Notes: generated by a model from the letters alone, not told the origin. 46,406 bases of DNA from Alphaproteobacteria bacterium (GCA_022824395.1 JAJDZX010000121.1:1-46406); one strand, 5' to 3'. Shown: positions 32,492 through 41,766, numbered from the stretch's first letter. Made by a program: numbers and translations.

Positions 32492-33130
32492 CTACATCCG
32501 GTCCTTTTCGGCCCGTTCCGAATTCACCACGTGCCACATGAACCGGGCGGCGACGCTGCGCCAGGGGCGGTAGATTTCGCCCGCCGCCAGCATCTCGGCG
32601 CGGGTGGGGCGCGCGGGCAGCCCCTTGAGCTTCTGGTAACCGACGACGATACCGAGGTCGTCCACCGGCCACAGGTCGGGCCGCTTCAGGGCGAACAGCA
32701 GGTAGACCTGCGCGGTCCATGGGCCGATGCCCTTCAGCGCGGTCATCGCCTCGATGGCGTCGTCATCGGCCTGGCGGGCCACCGAACGGAGGCTCAGGTC
32801 GCCGTCCACCAGGGCTCTCGCGATGGCGCGGCCATAGGTCCCCTTCTGGCGGCTCAGGCCGACCTTCCGGTGATCGTCGTCGGTGAGACCCAGGAAAACC
32901 TCCGGGGTCATGGGGTCGGCATATTCGTTGAGCCGCGCCTGGATGGCCCGGGCCGACGCGGTCGAAACCTGCTGGGCGCAGATGATCTTGAACAGGGAAT
33001 CGAAGCCCGGCGGGCGGCCGCGCAGGGGCGGCGGGCCGAGCTCCCCGTAGGCGCGCCTGATGTCCGGATCGCGCCCGGCGAGTTCGGTCAACGCCTCGGC
33101 CATCACCGATTTGGTTATTTTAGTCGTCAT
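32492..33130 (-). CDS. DNA-3-methyladenine glycosylase II-like (AlkA/HhH-GPD)
   Basis: A 212-residue HhH-GPD base-excision enzyme. Landmarks are FDSLFKIICAQQVSTASARA, the helix-hairpin-helix MTALKGIGPWTAQVYLLFAL, and the catalytic Asp in LWPVDDLGIVVGYQKLKG; WRSVAARFMWHVV closes the domain. It removes alkylated purines such as 3-methyladenine from DNA. There is no iron-sulfur Cys cluster, which separates it from EndoIII/MutY. It is divergent from the glyoxalase II gene with a 48-base gap. Confidence 0.9.
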   Translation of the reverse strand: MTTKITKSVMAEALTELAGRDPDIRRAYGELGPPPLRGRPPGFDSLFKIICAQQVSTASARAIQARLNEYADPMTPEVFLGLTDDDHRKVGLSRQKGTYGRAIARALVDGDLSLRSVARQADDDAIEAMTALKGIGPWTAQVYLLFALKRPDLWPVDDLGIVVGYQKLKGLPARPTRAEMLAAGEIYRPWRSVAARFMWHVVNSERAEKDRM

Positions 33131-33178
33131 GCCGGGCAGCTAAACTCACGCGGACCGCATCCGCAAGGGAGATGCCAC

Positions 33179-33970
33179 ATGATTGTCGAGCAAATCTGGA
33201 CCAACAATAATTTCCGCAATTTCAACTACCTGATCGCCTGCCCGGAAACCGGCGAGGCCCTCGCCGTCGATCCGCTGGAGTTCGGCCAGTGCCTGGATGT
33301 AGCCAAGGACAAGGGCTGGGAAATCACCCAGATCCTCAACACCCACCACCACAAGGATCATACCGGCGGCAACGGCGGCATGGTCGAGGCCACGGGCGCC
33401 AGGATTCTAGCCAGCGCCAAGGCCAGGGACGACATCCCGGACATGGATATCGGCCTCGATGCCGGCGACGTGGTGAAGGTGGGCAGGACCGTCGAGCTCG
33501 AGGCCATGGACACCCCGGGCCATACCATGAGCCACGTCTGCCTGCTGTCGCGCACCGATCAGCCGGCGCTGATCTGCGGCGACACGCTGTTCAATGCGGG
33601 CGCCGGACACTGCAAGGGCGGCGGCCACCCGGAGCCGCTCTACGAAACCTTCGCCAGGCAGCTCGCGACCCTTCCCGACGATACGCTGATCTACCCCGGC
33701 CACGACTACATCGAGAACAATCTCGATTTCACCCTCGACCGGGAGCCCGACAACGCGCGCGCCGCCAGCCTCAAGGAAGAGGTCGCGGGCCAGGACACCA
33801 ACCGGGCGATGGTGACGACGCTGGCGCTGGAGAAAGAGGTCAACACCTTTTTCCGGCTGCACAGCCCGACGGTGATCGCCCGGCTGCGGGAAGCCTTCCC
33901 CGACCTCCCCGACGAGCCCGACGAGAAGACGGTGTTCCTGAAACTCCGGGAGCTGCGGAACGACTGGTAG
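33179..33970 (+). CDS. gloB: Hydroxyacylglutathione hydrolase (glyoxalase II)
   Basis: 263 residues from the ATG at 33179, with AAGGGAG 7 bases upstream. Metallo-beta-lactamase fold with the metal motif ILNTHHHKDHTGGNGGMVE, the Asp/His of DTPGHTMSHVCLL, and ICGDTLFNAGAGHCKGG. The C-terminal substrate-binding helices include YPGHDYIENNLDFTL and FRLHSPTVIARLREAF. It hydrolyses S-lactoylglutathione to lactate and glutathione, completing methylglyoxal detoxification. The length is standard. Confidence 0.92.
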   Translation: MIVEQIWTNNNFRNFNYLIACPETGEALAVDPLEFGQCLDVAKDKGWEITQILNTHHHKDHTGGNGGMVEATGARILASAKARDDIPDMDIGLDAGDVVKVGRTVELEAMDTPGHTMSHVCLLSRTDQPALICGDTLFNAGAGHCKGGGHPEPLYETFARQLATLPDDTLIYPGHDYIENNLDFTLDREPDNARAASLKEEVAGQDTNRAMVTTLALEKEVNTFFRLHSPTVIARLREAFPDLPDEPDEKTVFLKLRELRNDW

Positions 33971-34055
33971 CCGCTGCCCGGCGGGCCGCCGGCATGAAAA
34001 CGATCCGTCATGGCCGGGCCCCGACCCGGCCATCCACGTGTGTCGCCAAAGTGCG

Positions 34056-35324
34056 TCATCGCTCGTCTTCTTTGCTTCGGACGAATTCCGGGAAGGACTC
34101 GATGCCGAGAACGGCGTCCTGTCCGAGCCGCTCGGCGGTTTCCGAAATTCGGCATCCGGCCGCGTAATCGATCGCCAGCCAGGCGAGCAGGGAAACGCCG
34201 AATGCGAACCCGCCGACCGCCGCGATCCCGAGGACCTGAACGGCCGGATCGCCGCCCCCCTCGATGCAGACGGCAAGCGTGCCCCAAAGCCCAGCCCCCA
34301 GATGTGCCGGAATGGCGCCCACCTCGTCGTCGATCCTCAGGCGTTCCAGCAGCTTGATGCCCAGCAGGCAAAGCACCCCGCCGATCCCGCCGATAGCCAC
34401 GGCCCAGAGATGGTCGGGGATGCCGGGAGCGGCGGCGATCGCCACCAGCCCCCCGATCCCGCCGTTCAGCGAGGCGAACAGGTCTACCCTCCCCAGGACC
34501 CAGCGCGACAGGCACACCGCCGCGACGAACCCGGCCGCGCCCGCCAAATTCGTGTTGACGAATATGTTGCTCAGCGCAACCGCGTCCGGAACGCCGGTCA
34601 GCCCGGTATGGGAGCCGGCGTTGAACGCGAGGAACCCCAGCCAGATGATGAACGCGCCGAGGGTCACCATGGGCACGTTGTTCGGCGGCGTCTGCCTGAC
34701 CGTCCCGTCGGGCCGGAATTTGCCTCGCCGGGCGCCGACCACCAGAACGGCGGCGAGCGCCGCCCAGCCGCCCGTCGAGTGGACGATCGTCGAACCCGCC
34801 AGATCCCTGAAGCCCATCGCGGCGAGCCAGCCGCCGCCCCAGGTCCAGGACCCGATCACCGGATAGATGAACGCCGCCAATATGGCGATGAACAGCAGGA
34901 ACGAATGAAGCTTGACGCGCTCGGCGAGCGTTCCCGACACGATCAAGGCCACCGAACCCACGAACACCATCTGGAACAGCCAGTCGGCCATCGCGGCCCG
35001 GCCCCTGCCCGTGACCTCCGCGGCCGCGGCATCGTCGCCGCCCAACAATGCCCGCTCCGCCCCGGTGGGACCGTGGAGCAGCGCCGGGGATCCGATCCAC
35101 CCGCCCGCGTCGACACCCACGAACATCAGGTTGTAGCCGACGATGTAGAAGACGATCGCCGTCGTCGCATAGGCGCCGATATTCTTGAGACAGATCACCG
35201 AAGCGCTCCTGCTCCGGACGGATCCCGCTTCCAGCATCGTGAACCCGGCGCACATCCACATGACCAGGACGGCCCAGAGCAGCAGCGAAAAGGTGTTCAG
35301 GACGAACGCGGTCTCGGGCGTCAT
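34056..35324 (-). CDS. amtB: Ammonium transporter (Amt family)
   Basis: A 422-residue, 11-helix transporter. Family motifs are VMWMCAGFTMLEAGSVRS, FVGSVALIVSGTLAERVKL, the first pore His in GSTIVHSTGGWAALAA and the segment WLGFLAFNAGSHTG. The second His is in EVGAIPAHLGAGLWGTL. The C-terminal tail is short (ESFPEFVRSKEDER). It moves ammonium across the inner membrane. No glnK-type PII gene is adjacent, unlike the usual glnK-amtB pair. It follows the MFS gene by 10 bases on the same strand, so the two are co-transcribed. Confidence 0.92.
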   Translation of the reverse strand: MTPETAFVLNTFSLLLWAVLVMWMCAGFTMLEAGSVRSRSASVICLKNIGAYATTAIVFYIVGYNLMFVGVDAGGWIGSPALLHGPTGAERALLGGDDAAAAEVTGRGRAAMADWLFQMVFVGSVALIVSGTLAERVKLHSFLLFIAILAAFIYPVIGSWTWGGGWLAAMGFRDLAGSTIVHSTGGWAALAAVLVVGARRGKFRPDGTVRQTPPNNVPMVTLGAFIIWLGFLAFNAGSHTGLTGVPDAVALSNIFVNTNLAGAAGFVAAVCLSRWVLGRVDLFASLNGGIGGLVAIAAAPGIPDHLWAVAIGGIGGVLCLLGIKLLERLRIDDEVGAIPAHLGAGLWGTLAVCIEGGGDPAVQVLGIAAVGGFAFGVSLLAWLAIDYAAGCRISETAERLGQDAVLGIESFPEFVRSKEDER

Positions 35325-35334
35325 GGCGGCCCGG

Positions 35335-36594
35335 TTACTCGGCGGGCTGCTGGACCGTTTTTCGGGCGCCGCGGGAGCGCGCCGCCCAGCCGGCGGCGAC
35401 GGCGAAGCCCAGCGTAACCAGCATCAGGACCGCGGAGGTGAAGAACAGCCACGCCGGCGCGTTCTGATCCATGATCGAGCCGTAAAGCACCGGGCCGAAG
35501 AACCCGCCGACGGAAAATCCCGTGGAGACGAAGCCGAACGCCTTGCCGGTCGCGCCCGCCGGCGCGATGGCCGCGACCATCAGGTCCCGGGACGGCATCA
35601 CCGCGCCGATCATGAAACCGACGAATGCAAGCCCGATGACCACGCCGCTCACCGGCATCACCGACATGCCGACGAGGATCAGGACGGCGGCGGAAAGGGA
35701 GTAGCCGACGGCGGCGATGGCGTCGAAGCGCTTGAGCCAGGTGGTGACCATGCCGCCGGCGAACACCCCGATGGTGATGCCCCAGAGATAGATGGCCAGC
35801 GTCTGGTTGGCGGCCACAAGGTCGATCTCGAACATCTCGATCATCGCCGGAATGCCGAACGTCTGGATGCCGTTCCCCGACAAGGCGGTCGCCACGTAGA
35901 AGCCGAACATCAACAGAATTGGCGTGGTGAAGATGAACGATCTGCCGGCGGCCTTGCCGGTGTCGGCCGTACTGGTATCGGATTGGGCGGCGGGCGCCGC
36001 AAACTCCCGGTCGTTGAGGAAGCGGGCAAGGACAATCAGCGTCACGGCGCCGATCATCCCGGCGATGCCGAGGATGTGCATGATCTCGCGCCAATCGAAG
36101 TTCGGCGCCAGGAAGCTGACCACGGTCGGCGTCGCGGCGAATCCCAGGAAGCCGGCGCTGGTGTGGATGGCGTAGGCCTTGCCCCGCCACGGCCCGCGGA
36201 CCCGGGCGGTCATGATGGTGTAGTCGGAGGGGTGAAACTGGCTGTCGCACAGCCCGGCAATTGCGGCGAGGACGACGAGCACCGCCACCGAGCTGGCGAA
36301 CCCCATGAGGAACATGCAGACCGAAATGCCGATCAGTCCGAAGATGATGAACAGCCGCGCGCCGCAGCGGTCCATGATCACGCCCGCGGGGTACTGACCG
36401 GCCGCCGACATGCCGGCATAAGCGGTCATGATCAGGCCGAACAGCACGAAGGCGCTCTCGGCGCCGAGATCGGCCTTGATCAGGGGCAGCAGCGACGGCA
36501 CCACGAGGATGTAGAAGTGGCTGAAAAAATGAGCCATGGAGACCAAGCCGATGGCCAGGACCTCGTGGCTCCGGCGCGTGCCGGGTTCGCTCAT
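35335..36594 (-). CDS. MFS transporter
   Basis: A 419-residue major-facilitator protein with 12 predicted helices. The N-half begins VLAIGLVSMAHFFSHFYILV and carries the loop-2-3 motif GQYPAGVIMDRCGARLFIIF. FLGFAATPTVVSFLAPNF and the C-half motif FVGFMIGAVMPSRDLMVAAI support the family. A His/Phe-rich first helix (AHFFSHFY) resembles fosmidomycin- or nitrate-type subgroups, but the substrate cannot be named. It is upstream of amtB with a 10-base gap. Confidence 0.88.
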   Translation of the reverse strand: MSEPGTRRSHEVLAIGLVSMAHFFSHFYILVVPSLLPLIKADLGAESAFVLFGLIMTAYAGMSAAGQYPAGVIMDRCGARLFIIFGLIGISVCMFLMGFASSVAVLVVLAAIAGLCDSQFHPSDYTIMTARVRGPWRGKAYAIHTSAGFLGFAATPTVVSFLAPNFDWREIMHILGIAGMIGAVTLIVLARFLNDREFAAPAAQSDTSTADTGKAAGRSFIFTTPILLMFGFYVATALSGNGIQTFGIPAMIEMFEIDLVAANQTLAIYLWGITIGVFAGGMVTTWLKRFDAIAAVGYSLSAAVLILVGMSVMPVSGVVIGLAFVGFMIGAVMPSRDLMVAAIAPAGATGKAFGFVSTGFSVGGFFGPVLYGSIMDQNAPAWLFFTSAVLMLVTLGFAVAAGWAARSRGARKTVQQPAE

Positions 36595-36706
36595 GCGCCA
36601 AGTTCACTCATGCGATGTCCCCTACCCCAATCCCGGGTGTTGATCATGTGCCTATCCCGAGTACCCGGCAGTTGCAAGGCTTAGTGCGGGGCGCCGATCC
36701 CCCGGC

Positions 36707-37702
36707 CTAGATCAACCCGGCAAGGGGCGAGGACGGATCGGCGTATTTCTTTTTCGGCATGCGCCCCGCCGTATAGGCCAGCCGGCCGGCCTCGATGGCC
36801 AGCCGCATGGCCCGGGCCATCCTGATGGGGTCCTGCGCCTCGGCGATCGCCGTGTTCATCAAGACGCCGTCGCAGCCGAGCTCCATGGCGATCGCCGCAT
36901 CCGAGGCGGTCCCCACGCCGGCGTCGACGATCACCGGCACATTCGCCTGCTCGATGATCAGCCTGAGGTTCACCGGGTTCTGGATACCGAGCCCGGACCC
37001 GATGGGCGCCGCCAGCGGCATAATGGCGACGCAGCCCATATCCTCCAGGGTCTTCGACAGGATCGGATCATCGGTCGTGTAGACCATGACCTTGAACCCG
37101 TCCCCGATCAGCGCCTCCGCCGCCTTCAGGGTCTCGGTGACATGCGGGTAAAGGGTTTTCTGATCGCCCAGAACCTCCAGCTTGACCAAATCCCAGCCGC
37201 CGGCCTCGCGGGCCAGCCGGAGGGTCCTGAGCGCATCGTCGGCGGTAAAGCACCCGGCGGTGTTGGGCAGGTAGGTGTATTTCTTCGGATCGACGAAATC
37301 GACCAGCATGGGCTCGTCCGGGTTGGTGACATTCACCCGGCGGACGGCCACGGTGATGATTTCCGCGCCCGAGGCTTCCAGGGCGCGTGCGGTCTGCTCG
37401 AAGTCCTTGTACTTGCCGGTGCCGATGATCAGCCGCGAGGACAGGGTCCGCCCGGCGATCTCGAAGGTATCGCCGCTGGGCGGCGTGCCCGTCCCTTCCG
37501 GCGCTCCGCCGCCGATGAAGTGGACGATTTCGAACTTGTCGCCTTCGGTCACATCGATATCGCCGTATCGGGATTTGGGCACGATTTCCAGGTTTCGTTC
37601 GACCGCGACCTTCCGGGCATCGAGCCCGAGGCCGGCCAACATTCCTTCCACGGTCACCGGCGCGTCGATATCGCGCGCCTCGCCATTTATGGTCACATTC
37701 AT
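36707..37702 (-). CDS. thiG: Fused sulfur carrier ThiS and thiazole synthase ThiG
   Basis: A 331-residue fusion. Residues 1-67 are ThiS ([32 protein letters not shown]), a sulfur carrier whose Gly-Gly end is normally free. It joins directly to ThiG ([69 protein letters not shown]). The Schiff-base Lys region (VKLEV) is intact. The product makes the thiazole of thiamine from deoxyxylulose phosphate, dehydroglycine and ThiS thiocarboxylate. The fusion is known in some alphaproteobacteria; how its internal GG is activated is unclear. No TPP riboswitch was seen upstream. Confidence 0.92.
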   Translation of the reverse strand: MNVTINGEARDIDAPVTVEGMLAGLGLDARKVAVERNLEIVPKSRYGDIDVTEGDKFEIVHFIGGGAPEGTGTPPSGDTFEIAGRTLSSRLIIGTGKYKDFEQTARALEASGAEIITVAVRRVNVTNPDEPMLVDFVDPKKYTYLPNTAGCFTADDALRTLRLAREAGGWDLVKLEVLGDQKTLYPHVTETLKAAEALIGDGFKVMVYTTDDPILSKTLEDMGCVAIMPLAAPIGSGLGIQNPVNLRLIIEQANVPVIVDAGVGTASDAAIAMELGCDGVLMNTAIAEAQDPIRMARAMRLAIEAGRLAYTAGRMPKKKYADPSSPLAGLI

Positions 37703-37880
37703 CTTGATGCCAATTATTAAACGTTCATTAAGGGGGTACGGCTCACAATGGGGCCGTTCGGCGCAAGTATGGTAGCCGATCCCCGGCCTTTCAACCGCAT
37801 TGTAGCCCGGGACGGCCGTACGGGCCGGCGGCTGCCGGAATTGCGGCGCGGGTTACGGCCCCGGCGCGCGAGGACACGAC

Positions 37881-38312
37881 ATGGCAAAGAAAATTCTGAT
37901 CCTGAACGGGCCGAATCTCAACCTGCTGGGAACCCGGGAGCCGGAGATTTACGGCGCGGAAACTCTGGCCCAGATCGAGGAGGCCTGTGCGGCCAGGGCC
38001 GGCGAACTCGGCCTGACCGTCGACTGCCGCCAGAGCAACAGCGAAGGTGATCTGGTCGACTGGATTCAGGAGGGCGGCCGGGATTTCGACGCCATCATTC
38101 TCAATGCCGGCGGCTACACCCATACCTCTGTGGCCATCCTCGATGCCCTGAAGGGGTGCGGCGTCCTGGTGATCGAGGTGCACCTGTCCAATATTTTTCG
38201 GCGCGAGGAGTTCCGCCACAATTCCTATGTTTCCCGCGCCGCCCGGGGGATCATTGCCGGCTTCGGCAGCCAGGGCTATCTTCTTGCCCTGGACGCCGCC
38301 GCGAACCATTAG
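37881..38312 (+). CDS. aroQ: 3-dehydroquinate dehydratase, type II
   Basis: A 143-residue dodecameric-type enzyme of standard length. The motif [20 protein letters not shown] with its catalytic Tyr (EIYG), [19 protein letters not shown]-like segment (positions 70-90), and [19 protein letters not shown] with the catalytic His are intact. It dehydrates 3-dehydroquinate to 3-dehydroshikimate in aromatic amino-acid synthesis. GAGGAC precedes the ATG. In many alphaproteobacteria accB and accC follow directly; here aat follows after 22 bases. Confidence 0.94.
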   Translation: MAKKILILNGPNLNLLGTREPEIYGAETLAQIEEACAARAGELGLTVDCRQSNSEGDLVDWIQEGGRDFDAIILNAGGYTHTSVAILDALKGCGVLVIEVHLSNIFRREEFRHNSYVSRAARGIIAGFGSQGYLLALDAAANH

Positions 38313-38334
38313 GACCGTCACATCGGGAGCAAGC

Positions 38335-39024
38335 GTGTCGACCCACGACAAAGATCCCGAAGATTTGAGATTGACGCCGGATGTCCTGCTGCGCGCCTAT
38401 GCCGCCGGTATATTTCCCATGGCGGAGAACCGGAACGACCGGACCCTGTTTTGGGTGGACCCGGAGTTTCGCGGCATCCTGCCGCTGGACGGCGTCCATG
38501 TGCCGCGCCGCCTCCGCAGGACCGTCCGGCGGCGGCCCTTCGAGGTCACCCGCGACAAGGCGTTCCGCCAGGTCATGGAGAATTGCGCCGCGCCGGCGCC
38601 GGGCCGCGACGAGACGTGGATCAACGACGATATTTTGCGGCTCTATACCGCGCTTCACGAGCGCGGCCACGCCCATTCGGTGGAGTGCTGGCGGAACGGG
38701 GAACTGGCCGGGGGACTGTACGGGGTGGTGCTGAAGGCCGCATTCTTCGGCGAGAGCATGTTTTCGAAGGCGCGGGATGCCAGCAAGGTCGCCCTGGTTC
38801 ACCTGGTGGCGGGTCTCAGGGCGGACGGATTCACCCTCCTCGACACCCAGTTCGTCACCGAACACCTGAGCCAGTTCGGAAACGTGGAAATACCCCGCCA
38901 CGACTATTTGTCGATGCTAAACCGGGCGCTGCGCACGGATGCCGTTTTCGACAGCCGGCGGTCGTCCGATCACTCGGCGGACGAAGCCGAAGCGTTCTTG
39001 CAGTCGATCACCCAAACGTCATAG
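38335..39024 (+). CDS. aat: Leucyl/phenylalanyl-tRNA-protein transferase
   Basis: 229 residues from the GTG at 38335, supported by GGGAG about 5 bases upstream. Family motifs are [94 protein letters not shown] and [15 protein letters not shown]. It adds Leu or Phe to N-terminal Arg/Lys of proteins, making them N-degron substrates for ClpAP. Its 3' end overlaps the convergent DUF2155 gene by 55 bases. Confidence 0.93.
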   Translation: MSTHDKDPEDLRLTPDVLLRAYAAGIFPMAENRNDRTLFWVDPEFRGILPLDGVHVPRRLRRTVRRRPFEVTRDKAFRQVMENCAAPAPGRDETWINDDILRLYTALHERGHAHSVECWRNGELAGGLYGVVLKAAFFGESMFSKARDASKVALVHLVAGLRADGFTLLDTQFVTEHLSQFGNVEIPRHDYLSMLNRALRTDAVFDSRRSSDHSADEAEAFLQSITQTS

Positions 39025-39368
39025 ACCGGGTGCTCCATGGCGGCGAGCGCCGGGCTCGACGCGAACATCCAGCCGCGATAGACGCTGAGCGCCGGCTCGT
39101 TGGGGCGAACCTCCCAGACATCCAGAAATGCCGCGCTCTCCGGCGGCTCCTCCGGCGGCTTCTTGTCGCAACGTCGGGCGATGATTTCGAGGGTCCCGAA
39201 CCGCACCGTATCCCCGACCGGCGCCTCGAAGGTGGACACCCGGGCAGTCACTTTGTCGAGGCCCTGCAGCACGGCCATCGAATAGGGCTCGGCCGGGAGG
39301 TCTCCCGGCACGAACAGAATCGCGGCCGCGAACAGGAGCGGAGCAAGGAAACGCGTCATGCCGTTCAT
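38970..39368 (-). CDS. DUF2155-domain secreted protein
   Basis: A 132-residue protein with a cleavable signal ([20 protein letters not shown]). The DUF2155 core follows: [70 protein letters not shown] and DVWVIDC, with two conserved cysteines. The family is alphaproteobacterial, lies near aat and NDUFA12 genes, and is predicted periplasmic. Function is unknown. It is the last gene of the minus-strand operon and overlaps the aat 3' end. Confidence 0.9.
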   Translation of the reverse strand: MNGMTRFLAPLLFAAAILFVPGDLPAEPYSMAVLQGLDKVTARVSTFEAPVGDTVRFGTLEIIARRCDKKPPEEPPESAAFLDVWEVRPNEPALSVYRGWMFASSPALAAMEHPVYDVWVIDCKNASASSAE

Positions 39369-39395
39369 TCTTGAAGTTCGGTCATCCCGCTGGAC

Positions 39396-40142
39396 CTAAC
39401 GCCTGATTGCGGCAAAACGAAGGCGCACGTAGTCGGCCGTCCAGTTCCCGTCCTCGCCGCACAGATGGGGGCGGACATCGTCGATTACCTCGGCAACGAA
39501 GCCCTCGACATCGCCGTCGGGAAGGGCGTCGGTGAAGGCTTGCGAAAAAATGGCCAGCCAGTCCCGCATGTCCCCCGGAAGCGGCGTCGGCCGCGGGATC
39601 AGTTCAATCCGCATCACCTCGAAGCCGCCGGCGGCGAGTTTGGCCCCATATTCCGTCGTGCCGGGGAAATACCAGGGATCGACCGCCGCCGCGTCCACGC
39701 CCCGCTCGCCCAGACGGCGATGAAGCGCGGCCTGGATATGGGCGACATTTCCGGCGCCGCCGAACTCGCCGACGAACCGGCCCCGGTCCCGGAGCGCGCG
39801 GCGGACCCCGGCGATGACCTCGTCGGCCGCCGTCATCCAGTGCAACGCCGCATTCGAGAACACCGCATCGAATTCATCCTCGAACGTCAGGGCGTCGCCG
39901 GACATCACCCGGGCATCCAGCCCCCGGGCCCGCGCCGCCTTCACCTGGTTGGGGCTGGCATCGACACCGACCACCTGGGCCCCGGCGGCGGCGATCTTTT
40001 CGGTCAACGGCCCATCGCCGCATCCCAGATCGAGAATCCGCTCGCCCGGCCGCGGCGCAAGCAGTTCGAGAACCGGCGCGCCGAGATCGGAAACGAACCG
40101 GGCGTTCCGGTCATAGGCGCCGGGATCCCAATGGTCGGCCAT
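39396..40142 (-). CDS. SAM-dependent methyltransferase, class I
   Basis: 248 residues from the ATG at 40142; a TTG at 40157 would overlap the upstream mlaD stop. Rossmann-fold motifs are ERILDLGCGDGPLTEKIAAA (motif I), AQVVGVDASPNQVKAARARG, DARVMSGDALTFEDEFDAVF and SNAALHWMTAADEVIAGVRR. The overall arrangement resembles trans-aconitate methyltransferase-like proteins. Substrate unknown. It lies between mlaD and the DUF2155 gene on one strand and so is probably co-transcribed with them. Confidence 0.85.
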   Translation of the reverse strand: MADHWDPGAYDRNARFVSDLGAPVLELLAPRPGERILDLGCGDGPLTEKIAAAGAQVVGVDASPNQVKAARARGLDARVMSGDALTFEDEFDAVFSNAALHWMTAADEVIAGVRRALRDRGRFVGEFGGAGNVAHIQAALHRRLGERGVDAAAVDPWYFPGTTEYGAKLAAGGFEVMRIELIPRPTPLPGDMRDWLAIFSQAFTDALPDGDVEGFVAEVIDDVRPHLCGEDGNWTADYVRLRFAAIRR

Positions 40143-40153
40143 ACCAGCCTCGT

Positions 40154-40612
40154 TCAATTGCCGCCGTTGGAGCCCCCCGTGGCGAGAAATATGATCTCGC
40201 CCACCTGGTCCTCGATGGTCTTGAAATCCTCGGTTTTGGCGAGCTGCCCGCCGGGCGCCAGTTTTTCCGCCGAACGGCCCGGCAGCAGGCGGATATAGGT
40301 GCCCCCGAGCAGACCGTCGCCGGTGACGATAGCGGTCGTATCGGCGGGAAGCCGCACGGCGTCATCGATGGTCATGGTCACCACGGCATCGAAATCCTCG
40401 CTCAGCCGCCGGTCGGCGACCGTGCCCACATTGATGCCGTTCACCCGAACGTCGCTGCCCGACCGCAGCCCGCCGACCTTGGTGAAGAGCGCGGTAATCC
40501 GATAGCCGTCGACCGTCTGAACCTGCGTCGTCGTAAAGAAAATCCAGACGAAGACGACAGCCACGCCGAGAACCACGGCGCCCATAACGGTCTCGATGAG
40601 GTTCTTGTTCAT
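40154..40612 (-). CDS. mlaD: MlaD-like lipid transport protein (second copy)
   Basis: A 152-residue protein. One N-terminal transmembrane helix (VMGAVVLGVAVVFVWIFF) is followed by a single MCE domain (YRITALFTKVGGLRSGSDVR, VNGINVGTVADRRLSEDFDA, IVTGDGLLGGTYIRLLPG). MlaD forms the periplasmic hexamer of the MlaFEDB transporter that moves phospholipids between outer and inner membranes. Its start overlaps the stop of another MlaD-like gene by 4 bases. No mlaE/mlaF is present here. Confidence 0.9.
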   Translation of the reverse strand: MNKNLIETVMGAVVLGVAVVFVWIFFTTTQVQTVDGYRITALFTKVGGLRSGSDVRVNGINVGTVADRRLSEDFDAVVTMTIDDAVRLPADTTAIVTGDGLLGGTYIRLLPGRSAEKLAPGGQLAKTEDFKTIEDQVGEIIFLATGGSNGGN

Positions 40613-41073
40613 TTCTTCGCCCTCTCGGCCTGCGCCGATCTGCCCTGTCCGATGACCTGATCGAGCAGGTCCTGCAATACCAGTGATTCCTGCGTGAACT
40701 CGATTTCGCCGCCGGCTTCGAGAATTTCCTCCTCGGCCCCGGGGTTTACCTCGATAAACTTCGAGCCGAAAAGGCCGTCGGTCAGGATGCGGGCATCCGA
40801 ATCCGACGGCAGTTCCACCCCGTCATCGATATTCAGGGTCAGCCGGGCGCGGAAGGACTCGGTCAGGATCATCCGGGTAACCTCGCCGATCTTGATCCCG
40901 CTCATCAGCACCTCATCGCCGACGGTCAGGCCGTCCACCCGGTCAAAATCCGCGGTGATATCGAAGCCGGCGGTCTTTTCGGTGGTGGTTGTGGCGAACG
41001 ACAGCACGCCCAGGACGAGCAGCGCCAGGAGGGCGACGAACCCGACGATGCTGTGTCTGGATTCCTCGCTCAC
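40609..41073 (-). CDS. mlaD: MlaD-like lipid transport protein (first copy)
   Basis: A 154-residue paralogue with helix SIVGFVALLALLVLGVLSF and MCE domain (FDITADFDRVDGLTVGDEVL, MSGIKIGEVTRMILTESFRA, ILTDGLFGSKFIEVNPGAEE). The acidic C-terminal region (EEEILEAGGEIEFTQESLVL) matches the neighbour's shorter one. The two differ enough to be old paralogues and could form a mixed hexamer. The gene lies 10 bases after the NDUFA12-like stop. Confidence 0.9.
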   Translation of the reverse strand: MSEESRHSIVGFVALLALLVLGVLSFATTTTEKTAGFDITADFDRVDGLTVGDEVLMSGIKIGEVTRMILTESFRARLTLNIDDGVELPSDSDARILTDGLFGSKFIEVNPGAEEEILEAGGEIEFTQESLVLQDLLDQVIGQGRSAQAERAKK

Positions 41074-41083
41074 GGGGACCGGC

Positions 41084-41440
41084 CTATTCCGGCGTCCAGG
41101 CTTCGTAGTCGCCGGTCGCCCGTTTGCGCTCGCCTCCCATGTAGTCGTGGCCGGCGGGCCGGTAGGCGTGCGCCGTGCCGGTCACGTTCGGCAGGTGGTC
41201 TTTCTGCCAGGCGCGGGCGGCGGCCGCCTCTTCGGTCAACGGATCGTCGACCGTATGATGGAGCCAAGCGTGCCACTCTGGCGGAACCTTGGACGCTTCG
41301 ACGTCGCCCTTATAGACCACCCAGCGGCGCTCGCGGCCGTTGAGCTTTCGGCCCTTGCCGCGGTAATACCTGTTGCCGAACTCGTCGGTCCCGACCAAAT
41401 CGCCGTTCAGGAGCGTATAAATGAAGGTGCCGATCGACAT
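41084..41440 (-). CDS. NDUFA12-family (complex I accessory) protein
   Basis: 118 residues from the ATG at 41440. The family signature is clear: GDLVGTDEFGNRYYRGKGRK, RRWVVYKGDVEASKVPPEWH, AWLHHTVDDPL and a Tyr-Arg-Pro region (HAYRPAGHDYMGG). Homologues are the NDUFA12/B17.2 subunit of mitochondrial and alphaproteobacterial NADH:quinone oxidoreductase, peripheral to the matrix arm. It heads the minus-strand operon with mlaD and the genes beyond, divergent from nrdJ. Confidence 0.92.
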   Translation of the reverse strand: MSIGTFIYTLLNGDLVGTDEFGNRYYRGKGRKLNGRERRWVVYKGDVEASKVPPEWHAWLHHTVDDPLTEEAAAARAWQKDHLPNVTGTAHAYRPAGHDYMGGERKRATGDYEAWTPE

Positions 41441-41685
41441 GTCCGCGTCCGCTCGATGATTGCGAGGCAAGATGTGGGCACCCGCTGTCGATGTCAATAT
41501 CGCAGTTCGCCCGATGCCTCAATGGCCGAACCATCGCCGCCGAATTGCCGGGATTCGCCGGCAAGTAATTGGGCGAATTTTCATATAAGAGTCATTCCCA
41601 AGACACGGCGGCGCAACGGCACCGAGCCCACGCCGGACGTTAGAAATGTCCGTTTAAACTTTGTAATTAAAGGATATTTTTTGAA

Positions 41686-41717
41686 TTATCCACATCCCGG
41701 ATTAAGCTTGTGGATAA
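41686..41717. promoter_or_regulatory. Pair of inverted perfect DnaA boxes upstream of nrdJ
   Basis: TTATCCACA at 41686-41694 and its reverse complement TGTGGATAA at 41709-41717 both match the strict DnaA consensus, separated by 14 bases. The flanking DNA is unusually AT-rich for this genome. Because the pair is about 270 bases before a ribonucleotide reductase gene, control of nrdJ by DnaA is plausible; a replication origin is a less likely alternative. Confidence 0.7.
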
Positions 41718-41766
41718 ACTGAGGCAGCGTTTCAGGTGCGAAATCCAACCCTTTGAATTACTTCGA

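Noticed and set aside
37703-37880. TPP riboswitch before thiSG
   Set aside because: No CTGAGA-type core is found on the minus strand between aroQ and thiSG.
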